From an uncultured Lachnospiraceae bacterium (lineage in GTDB: Bacteria; Bacillota; Clostridia; Lachnospirales; Lachnospiraceae), in contig CAJUDX010000001.1 of the NCBI GenBank assembly GCA_910584785.1, positions 1-46,596 of the forward strand: a stretch of DNA of 46,596 nucleotides, given 5' to 3'. Positions 8,571-15,124 of the stretch are shown here, piece by piece. The stretch's first letter is position 1, and every line of letters starts with the position of its first letter. Below the pieces are notes generated by a model. That model was not told the DNA's origin, searched no databases, and worked only from the letters and a program-made list of their open reading frames with translations. The position numbers were made by a program, and so were the translations under genes.

Positions 8571-8838
8571 AACAGAAAAAAAGATAGATGCAGCGACAGC
8601 GCCCAAGCTGGATGCCAGGTTAAAGGAACTTCTGGCCGGAGGGGAGAATGCATTGGTTGTCGATATGGAGGATACCACCTATATCTCTTCCGTGGGTCTG
8701 CGTGCCTTTGTTTCGGCCCAGAAGAAGCTGAATAAGAGCGGCGGAACGATGGTGCTCACCCATGTAAAGCCCTGTATCCTGGAAATTTTTGAAGTGACCG
8801 GGTTTGCGGGTGTGCTTACGATTGAGAGTGATGATTAG
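8557..8838 (+). CDS. STAS-domain anti-sigma factor antagonist (SpoIIAA/RsbV-like)
   Basis: A 93-residue single STAS domain. ALVVDMEDTTYISSVGLRA holds the conserved strand, turn and helix in which the switch serine is phosphorylated (S44 or S45 in YISSVGL). In the family the unphosphorylated form captures the RsbW-type kinase and releases its target; PP2C phosphatases reactivate it. The kinase is encoded two genes upstream and a PP2C protein 23 kb downstream in the same train. The start overlaps the end of the DUF1292-like gene by 14 nt; the ribosome binding site is weak, suggesting translational coupling. Confidence 0.9.
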   Translation: MTEIKTEKKIDAATAPKLDARLKELLAGGENALVVDMEDTTYISSVGLRAFVSAQKKLNKSGGTMVLTHVKPCILEIFEVTGFAGVLTIESDD

Positions 8839-8898
8839 TACTACATAGTATTAATTCCAGTGAAGCTGTACCGGAGCATGACAAAAGAGGGTGTAAAG

Positions 8899-9729
8899 AT
8901 GAGAGAACTAACCGTGGAACAAAAGATATGGAAGGGCTTGGGGGTGTTCTGGTATTCCGTAAGACCCCTTCTTTTTTATCTGTGTTTTCCGGCACTTTTG
9001 ATGTCCTTTGGTATGCTGCTGTTTGGCGGGCGTAAGGCAGAGGAGGTTTTGGCGGGCAGCCGTAATTTTTACCACGCCCTGGGGATTGTGCTGACGCTTT
9101 TTATCCTTCACCGCCGCAGTAAGAAAAGGGGAAGCTCCATCCTGAAAGATTCGGTGATTGACCGGGAGAATCTGGCATGGAAAAGGGTTTTTCTGCTGTT
9201 TGGCGCAGGCTTTGGCGGTTCCGTTGTTTTTTCGGCGCTGCTTACGGTATTTCCTTTTCCGTCCGGCTGGATGGAAGCCTATCACCGTTCGTCCGGCCAG
9301 GTGCTTTTGGGGACGGATCAGATGGTTGCCATGCTGTCGGCGGTTGTCCTTGCCCCGGCGGCGGAGGAAATTATTTTCCGCGGCTATATGCTGGGAAGGC
9401 TTCTTACCTGGTTTAACAGCCGCCATGCCGTGCTGATCTCTTCCCTGGTTTTTGCCCTGTGCCATGTGTCTTTGCTGTGGATGGCGTATGCCTTTTTTCT
9501 GGGGCTGATGCTGGGATGGATTTCTGTCCGGGAGGACAATACCCTGTATTCCATTGCCCTGCACATGGGATTTAATGCAAGTATTCTTCCCATCCGACTG
9601 GTGAATGAAAACGCAGGGATGAAAGCCGTTTGGTTTGGAAGTCATGTCCGCATTGCCCTTTTGGGAGTTCTTTTTGGACTTTTGGCCTGGTGGGCGTTTC
9701 GGGCATATTTAAGGGAGGAAGTAGGATGA
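8899..9729 (+). CDS. CPBP-family intramembrane glutamic protease (Abi/Rce1-like)
   Basis: A 276-residue multi-spanning membrane protein. The catalytic signature AEEIIFR (E156, E157, R161) is followed by FALCH (His near 190) and HMGFN (His and Asn near 220), the three conserved blocks of CPBP/Rce1-type proteases. Bacterial members process small peptides or membrane proteins, or serve in bacteriocin self-protection. Here the gene sits between the partner-switch genes and the VirD4 gene and overlaps the latter by ATGA, so a role in processing or regulating the secretion apparatus is possible (inference). ATG 8899 is preserved by an AGAGGGTG site about 7 nt upstream; GTG 8860 and ATG 8878 have no good site. 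Confidence 0.88.
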   Translation: MRELTVEQKIWKGLGVFWYSVRPLLFYLCFPALLMSFGMLLFGGRKAEEVLAGSRNFYHALGIVLTLFILHRRSKKRGSSILKDSVIDRENLAWKRVFLLFGAGFGGSVVFSALLTVFPFPSGWMEAYHRSSGQVLLGTDQMVAMLSAVVLAPAAEEIIFRGYMLGRLLTWFNSRHAVLISSLVFALCHVSLLWMAYAFFLGLMLGWISVREDNTLYSIALHMGFNASILPIRLVNENAGMKAVWFGSHVRIALLGVLFGLLAWWAFRAYLREEVG

Positions 9730-11819
9730 TGAAAAAAATAGCCGCAGGGCTTTTGGGATTTTTGCTGAGTACCTTGCTCTTGGGATTTGGGGGAAGTATT
9801 CTGCTGTTTCGGTTTCTGCCCGCATCGCTGGGGATGTATGAAGGGGAGATTGTGGATTACAGCCTTTTATTTTACGGGAAAACCTATCTTTTGGGTGCAG
9901 CCGTTACGGTTCTTTTGGTTTTAATTTATCTGCTGTTTGCCCGTCCTTCGGCTGCCCGCGCAAAAAAGCTGATGAAGTCCAAGGCGGAAAATTTTGAAAG
10001 CAATCTGGAAAATTCCCGGTTTATGACGGAAAAGGAAAGGGATTTTAATTTCGATCCCTACCAGTTTACGAAACTGTCCGAATCAAAAAAGGACGGTATT
10101 CCCGTGTATGCCAACTTTAATAAAAAGCGAAAAGAACTGGATGTAAACCTTGCCTCGCCCATGCACGGACTGATTATCGGTGCGACGGGAAGCGGCAAGA
10201 CAACCACCTTTATCAACCCGATGATTCAAATCCTTGCCCGTTCCGGTGCGGGTTCTTCCATGATCTGCACCGATCCCAAGGGGGAGCTTTTTCAGCTGCA
10301 CAGCGGATTATTAAAGGAACGGGGCTATAAGGTTATGGTTTTGGATCTGCGCGATCCCTACAGCTCCTTCCGCTGGAATCCGCTCACGGATTTATATGAA
10401 CGGTATCAGCAGTATCTTTCCACCGGGGAGGAAATCTATATCCGCACGGATTCGGCAGCGGAAAGCGGCCTGGAATTGCTTAACCCTGTGGAAAATTACG
10501 GTGAGGAGTGGTACGAGTACGAGGGAAAGGCTTATGCCGTGCGCCGCGAACTTCTGGCAAAGATAAAAATCGCAAGGCAGAAGATTTTTGACGAGGTGTA
10601 TGAGGATTTAAACGACTTAATCAGCGTTATCTGCCCGGTGGAATCCCAGGACGACCCGGTGTGGGAGAAGGGTGCACGTTCCCTGATTATGGCGGTGTGT
10701 CTGGCGATGATGGAGGACAGCGAATTTCCTGAACTGGAGATGACGAAGGAGAGGTTTTGCTTTTATAACATCAATAAAGCCATCGGCAATTCAGATAATG
10801 ACTACGAAGCCCTGCGGAATTTCTTTAAGGGTAGATCGCCCGTATCGAAGGCGGTGGGCCTGTCCAAGCAGGTATTGTCGGCGGCGGAAAGCACGATGGC
10901 AAGCTATATGTCCATCGCTTTTGATAAGCTTTCCATGTTTAACGACGAGGGGCTTTGCTCCCTGACCTCGGCGACCGATATCGACCCGGTGCAGTTTGCC
11001 ATGGAGCCGACCGCGCTTTTTCTGAAGATACCGGACGAGAAGGATACCCGGCACGCACTGGCGGCGGTGTTCATTCTTTGTATCTATAAGGCGCTGATTA
11101 AGGTGGCATCCTCCCGCGAGGACTTAAGCCTTCCGCGGAATGTTTATTTTATCCTAGATGAGTTTGGAAATATGCCCAAGATCGATAAGTTTGACAAGAT
11201 GATCACCGTGGGACGCTCAAGAAAAATCTGGTTTAATATGGTGGTGCAGTCCTATGCCCAGTTAGATAATGTCTATGGGGATAAGGTGTCGAACATTATC
11301 AAGAGCAATTGCGGGATGAAGATGTTTATTGGCTCGAATGATATCGAAACCTGCGAGGAGTTTTCCAAACTCTGCGGCAATATGACGGTTTCCACGTCAA
11401 GCATTTCCTCCTCGACGGGCGATAAGCAGGGAAATATCAATGTTTCCAGCCAGCTCCAGACCCGGCCGCTGATTTATCCTTCTGAACTGCAGAAGCTGAA
11501 TAATAAGACGGACACGGGCAATGCCATTATCGTTACCTTCGGCAATTATCCGCTGAAAACCAAATTTACGCCAAGCTACCGCTGTCCGCTGTACCAGATG
11601 GGGACGATGGATTTATCTGAGGTGCGGATGAACGCCTTCTTCGGCGATGAGATTTATTATGATCTGGAAGAGCGAAATTATATTATCGCTTCGATGGAGG
11701 AAGCGGAGTCCGGGGCACAGGAAGAGGAAGAGCCGGGGGTATATGGGCAGGAAACCGGAGATAACGAAGTACAGGAAGAAGAAATGATGGAACAGGAACT
11801 ACAGGAGGAGGGCGCATGA
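9726..11819 (+). CDS. VirD4/TraG-type coupling ATPase of a type IV secretion system
   Basis: A 697-residue ATPase that in the family recruits substrates to the secretion channel. Two N-terminal membrane segments (about 5-30 and 50-75) precede the motor domain, with Walker A GATGSGKTTT from residue 152 and Walker B ILDEFGNMPK from 476. The block GRSRKIWFNMVVQSYAQL is diagnostic of the TraG/VirD4 family. The last 50 residues are very Glu-rich. GGAGG 7 nt upstream supports ATG 9726 (or 9729). It is joined by ATGA overlaps to the protease gene before it and the surface protein gene after it. In conjugation this protein binds a relaxosome; no relaxase is seen here, so the substrate could be protein. 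Confidence 0.93.
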   Translation: MMKKIAAGLLGFLLSTLLLGFGGSILLFRFLPASLGMYEGEIVDYSLLFYGKTYLLGAAVTVLLVLIYLLFARPSAARAKKLMKSKAENFESNLENSRFMTEKERDFNFDPYQFTKLSESKKDGIPVYANFNKKRKELDVNLASPMHGLIIGATGSGKTTTFINPMIQILARSGAGSSMICTDPKGELFQLHSGLLKERGYKVMVLDLRDPYSSFRWNPLTDLYERYQQYLSTGEEIYIRTDSAAESGLELLNPVENYGEEWYEYEGKAYAVRRELLAKIKIARQKIFDEVYEDLNDLISVICPVESQDDPVWEKGARSLIMAVCLAMMEDSEFPELEMTKERFCFYNINKAIGNSDNDYEALRNFFKGRSPVSKAVGLSKQVLSAAESTMASYMSIAFDKLSMFNDEGLCSLTSATDIDPVQFAMEPTALFLKIPDEKDTRHALAAVFILCIYKALIKVASSREDLSLPRNVYFILDEFGNMPKIDKFDKMITVGRSRKIWFNMVVQSYAQLDNVYGDKVSNIIKSNCGMKMFIGSNDIETCEEFSKLCGNMTVSTSSISSSTGDKQGNINVSSQLQTRPLIYPSELQKLNNKTDTGNAIIVTFGNYPLKTKFTPSYRCPLYQMGTMDLSEVRMNAFFGDEIYYDLEERNYIIASMEEAESGAQEEEEPGVYGQETGDNEVQEEEMMEQELQEEGA

Positions 11820-13615
11820 AAAGAAGAAGGAAGGGCATAACTCCTCTGAAGAGCATTAGGGGCTGGATAAAAGTATCCGTTCTGGCGGCGGTTCTGACGA
11901 TGCAGACAGCCCTTGGGGGAATGGTAAGCCATGCGGTGGTATATGTCTATGAGGACGACGAGGAGGAGGACGACCGGCTTCCATTTGGTCGAAGCAGTAC
12001 GTCGGGCAGCAGTACAGGAAGCACCAGTACAGGCCGAAGTACAAGGAATGTGGAGATTGGGCTAAACGGAGGGGCAGACGGCTGGGATGAGATAGAAACC
12101 AACAGTGTTATCCTGGATGAGCCTTTAGTGAACCAGGTTACGCTGAAGGAGCAGTATAACGAGGATTACCGGGTGTATGAGGAATCCATGGCGGATGTGT
12201 TTTTCTTCTATTCTAATGTGGGCAACGGCGGGATCACCCATGAGAGCGTTTTTTTGGATATTCCGCAGAATTTAAGCTATACCATTGAAATGAACGGTGT
12301 CCCCTGGGATTACATACCCGGTCAGCCAATCAGCGATTATGGAACCTATGTGGTTCGGCTGACAGGAATTGAGGATGAAAATGTACCGCTTTACGAGCAG
12401 AAGGAATATCAGGCTGTGTTCCGTTTCCGCATTCAGCAAAAGCCGCCCAAGGAAACGGAGGAAAGCCGGGAGGTGGCTGTGGAAGCCGGGGCACCTGCGG
12501 GGATGGAATGGCAGTCCTATACCTATGACGGAAGGCCGTTAGAGGAGGAATCCGAAGAAGGGCAGGATGTTTTCCGGGTTAGCGGGGCAGCAAATGGTCA
12601 GAGTGAAGAAGTGAAAGAGGAATCGGGGGAGAGTTTAGAAGATAATATGGCAGCTTCCGGCAGCCGGGAAGGTCTGGAAGAAAACGAAGAAGGCTTGGCA
12701 GGAAATGAAGAAGGTCTGGCAGGAAATGAAGAGAGCCTGGGGAATGAAGAACTGGCAGAGGGAGCACAGGATGGAAACGATAGCCAGGAGGGCAGGAATG
12801 AGGAATCCGGCGAAGGCGGCAAAGCAGAGCCAGGAAGCATAAATAACGGCTTTATTTCCCGCACGCAGGATTATGATGCCGCTTCAAAACGTTATCATGT
12901 TACCTTTTCCGACGGGCTGGAACTGGTTTCCAATGTCCCGGAGGGCTATATCGGGCCGGATGCCGTGGAGGTAAGTGTTTCTCCTGCCGGCAGGGAAAGT
13001 CTGGTGCTTTACCGCGATGATGAGCCGATCGATTATGTCCATGGCGACAGCTTTACTGAGCCGGGGCATTACCGCCTGGAAGTGAACGGGCAGCCGTGGT
13101 CGTGCACCATCGCTTCTTATCTAAAGGAGGCCAGTGTATTTGCGGCCCCTGCGGGTCTGCGTTTTACCTCTGCTGTGCTGAACGGGGAGCCTTTGGAACT
13201 TTCCTCCGACCGCTATGTATGGCTGGAGGAGGACGGCGCTTATCAGTTTGTGCTGGAGGGAGAAAACGGTGCAGTGCTCCATACCGGTCTGGCAAAGGAC
13301 AGCGAGCCGCCGCAGGTTGAGGTAAAGCTAAAGGGCGGGAACGCAACGATTCAGTATTTATCGGACGATATTGAAGAAATCCTTCTGGAAAGGGATGGGG
13401 AAGCCGTCGAAGGCTTTTCCGGTTATTCGGTCAGCCAGCCGGGCAGCTACCGTCTTGTGGTCAGGGATAAGGCGGGCAATGAAGCAGAAGCTAAGTTTTC
13501 CTTAAGCTACCGGGTCAACCGGTACGGTATCATTGCCGTTGTGCTGCTTATCCTGCTGGCTGCGGGAGGTGTTGCTTTTGTGGTTCATACGAAACGTTCG
13601 GTGAGGATACGCTAG
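11816..13615 (+). CDS. Large exported surface protein with C-terminal membrane anchor (function unknown)
   Basis: A 599-residue protein with a basic N-terminus, a signal-type hydrophobic segment (about 17-40), an acidic and Ser/Gly/Thr-rich linker (about 45-75), and a beta-rich extracytoplasmic region. A Glu/Gly/Asn-rich spacer follows (about 215-340) with a repeated EGLAGNE unit, then two or three Ig-like modules (about 345-560), one closing with GSYRLVVRDKAGNEAEAKF. A transmembrane segment (about 570-592) and a short basic tail finish it: membrane-anchored with the bulk outside. Its last ~250 residues resemble the protein at 21698-22783 in module order, DKAGNE-type motif and anchor. The ATGA overlap with the VirD4 gene makes it a likely structural component of the secretion machine, but it matches no family I recognise. 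Confidence 0.75.
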   Translation: MKRRRKGITPLKSIRGWIKVSVLAAVLTMQTALGGMVSHAVVYVYEDDEEEDDRLPFGRSSTSGSSTGSTSTGRSTRNVEIGLNGGADGWDEIETNSVILDEPLVNQVTLKEQYNEDYRVYEESMADVFFFYSNVGNGGITHESVFLDIPQNLSYTIEMNGVPWDYIPGQPISDYGTYVVRLTGIEDENVPLYEQKEYQAVFRFRIQQKPPKETEESREVAVEAGAPAGMEWQSYTYDGRPLEEESEEGQDVFRVSGAANGQSEEVKEESGESLEDNMAASGSREGLEENEEGLAGNEEGLAGNEESLGNEELAEGAQDGNDSQEGRNEESGEGGKAEPGSINNGFISRTQDYDAASKRYHVTFSDGLELVSNVPEGYIGPDAVEVSVSPAGRESLVLYRDDEPIDYVHGDSFTEPGHYRLEVNGQPWSCTIASYLKEASVFAAPAGLRFTSAVLNGEPLELSSDRYVWLEEDGAYQFVLEGENGAVLHTGLAKDSEPPQVEVKLKGGNATIQYLSDDIEEILLERDGEAVEGFSGYSVSQPGSYRLVVRDKAGNEAEAKFSLSYRVNRYGIIAVVLLILLAAGGVAFVVHTKRSVRIR

Positions 13616-13653
13616 GGCGTGTTTGAAAATGCATTCCCGTCATCTGCACGCCC
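13615..13653. repeat. Imperfect stem-loop with GGGCGTG / CACGCCC ends
   Basis: GGGCGTG (13615-13621) and CACGCCC (13647-13653) can pair across a 25-nt loop directly behind the stop codon of the surface protein gene. No T-run follows, so it is not a standard terminator; it may be an mRNA-stability element or an intergenic repeat. The rest of the 83-bp gap holds the GGGAGG site of the next gene. Confidence 0.4.
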
Positions 13654-13698
13654 AGATCCGTTCGGTGAGAATCATGTTAGAAGAAGGGAGGTAGATTC

Positions 13699-15021
13699 AT
13701 GGAACTTGTGGCGGGTGTCAGCTTTGTCGAGCTGCTCAGTACGGTGTTCAGCACCCTTTTTTCCCAGGTGTTTGCGCCTGTTCTTACCAAAATCCTGCAC
13801 ATGTACATCGAATATGTCCTCACAATTTTTTGGGCATTTTGGAGCGAGTGGCTTCTTGGATTGTTTATCGCCCTGTGTTCGCTGGTGGATTTTGCGGAGA
13901 ATATCTTTAATATTTTTGCCGGAATCAGTCCGGTGTACGTGAATGAGCAGAAAACCTACCTTCTGGATGCCTTTTTTCAGATGGAAAAGGTGTCTGCCGC
14001 ATTCACCTCTATCACGGTGATGGCGGTGGCCATTTCCTTTATCTTTACCATATTTAAAACGGCAAAATCCATCTCGGATATGGCGATGGAGGATAGAAAC
14101 CCAATCAGCAAGGTGCTTGCAAACGGGATGAAGGCGGCAGTTACTTTTATGCTGATTCCCTTTCTCTGCATTGCCATGCTGCAGCTTTCCTCCATTGTAA
14201 CCAGCCAGGCGGTGGCGGCGTTTGCCGCCGGGCAGGGCGGAAGCTCTTCTGTCGGATGCATTATCTTTTTATCTGCCAGTATGGATGCCGATAAGGAAAC
14301 CTCATCACCAAGAAATATTTTGGATCTGTCATCTCCACAGGCGCAGGGGGGAAGTACACACACGCTGACGGATGGCGTGCGCCTTTCTTATCTGGAGGGG
14401 AAGAAGGATTACCATAAGCTTTCGGTCGTAAAAAAGGATTTTTATGCGAGCAATTTTAATTATGTCGAGGGCTTTGTCAGTGCCGTCCTTCTTCTGCTGA
14501 TTTTACTGGGCGCGGTGATGGTCTTTATCCGCAGAATATTTGAACTTTTGCTTTTATATCTGGTATCGCCGTTTTTTGTTTCCACGATCCCCTTAGACGA
14601 CGGGGTGATGTTTAAAAAATGGCGGGAGCTGTTTATCGCCAAGTTTTTTTCAGGTTTTGGCATTATCTTTTCCATGCGTTTTTACCTGTTAATTATTCCT
14701 GCCATAGCAAACAGTAATCTCTGTCTTTATGCTGCCAAGCTGCCCAATGCGGCGGTGATTAACAGCGTGCTGAAGATGTTTTTGATTATCGGCGGGGCAT
14801 GGGCGGTGTATAAGAGCCAGCATTTGATTATGCAGATCTTAAACCCGGAGGCAGCTTCTGCGGACGAACAGGCCAGTGCACTGATGAAGGGAATTATCGT
14901 CGGATCGGCTTCGACCGCCGCCAGTATGGCGATGTCTGCGGCAAGCGGCGGGGCAACCACGGCGATGGGTGCGCTGGGAGGGGGGAGGAAATCCTCTTGG
15001 TATGCTGGGGTCAGCGCTTAA
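13699..15021 (+). CDS. VirB6/TrbL-like polytopic channel protein, C-terminal frame break
   Basis: A 440-residue membrane protein with about six or seven hydrophobic segments and a central extracytoplasmic loop (about 195-255). The block LYLVSPFFVSTIPLDDG, then KKWRELFIAKFFSGFG and GGAWAVYKS, is shared almost motif for motif with the next gene, and both fit the VirB6/TrbL-like inner-channel family of Gram-positive type IV systems. GGGAGG lies 8 nt before ATG. Oddity: after MGALGGG the frame reads RKSSWYAGVSA and stops. Removing one G from the G6 run at 14980-14985 would give a Gly/Asn/Pro/Leu continuation, then a Ser/Gly/Asp/Lys-rich hydrophilic tail ending at TAA 15083-15085. That longer reading looks more natural, so this may be a sequencing indel, a slippage site or a recent frameshift. 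Confidence 0.85.
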   Translation: MELVAGVSFVELLSTVFSTLFSQVFAPVLTKILHMYIEYVLTIFWAFWSEWLLGLFIALCSLVDFAENIFNIFAGISPVYVNEQKTYLLDAFFQMEKVSAAFTSITVMAVAISFIFTIFKTAKSISDMAMEDRNPISKVLANGMKAAVTFMLIPFLCIAMLQLSSIVTSQAVAAFAAGQGGSSSVGCIIFLSASMDADKETSSPRNILDLSSPQAQGGSTHTLTDGVRLSYLEGKKDYHKLSVVKKDFYASNFNYVEGFVSAVLLLLILLGAVMVFIRRIFELLLLYLVSPFFVSTIPLDDGVMFKKWRELFIAKFFSGFGIIFSMRFYLLIIPAIANSNLCLYAAKLPNAAVINSVLKMFLIIGGAWAVYKSQHLIMQILNPEAASADEQASALMKGIIVGSASTAASMAMSAASGGATTAMGALGGGRKSSWYAGVSA

Positions 15022-15124
15022 GGACAGCGGAGGTTCAAAAGGTTCGGGCGATGACGATAAGCAGAAATACACAGGAAAGAGGTAATAAAACCGGAAGGCT
15101 TAACCGGTGCAGGGAGGTGAAATA

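Noticed and set aside
8332..8838. Longer upstream start for the STAS protein (open frame from 8332)
   Set aside because: The extension is the shifted reading of the DUF1292-like gene, is very Lys/Arg/Gln-rich and has no ribosome binding site; the STAS fold begins at 8557.
8908..9645. Long open frame on the minus strand inside the CPBP protease gene
   Set aside because: Composition is shadow-like (His/Gln/Lys/Arg-rich), no ribosome binding site or recognisable domain, fully covered by a real gene.
13374..13700. Possible frameshift joining the surface protein with the first VirB6-like gene
   Set aside because: The surface protein ends naturally with a membrane anchor and basic tail, and the VirB6-like gene has its own strong ribosome binding site.
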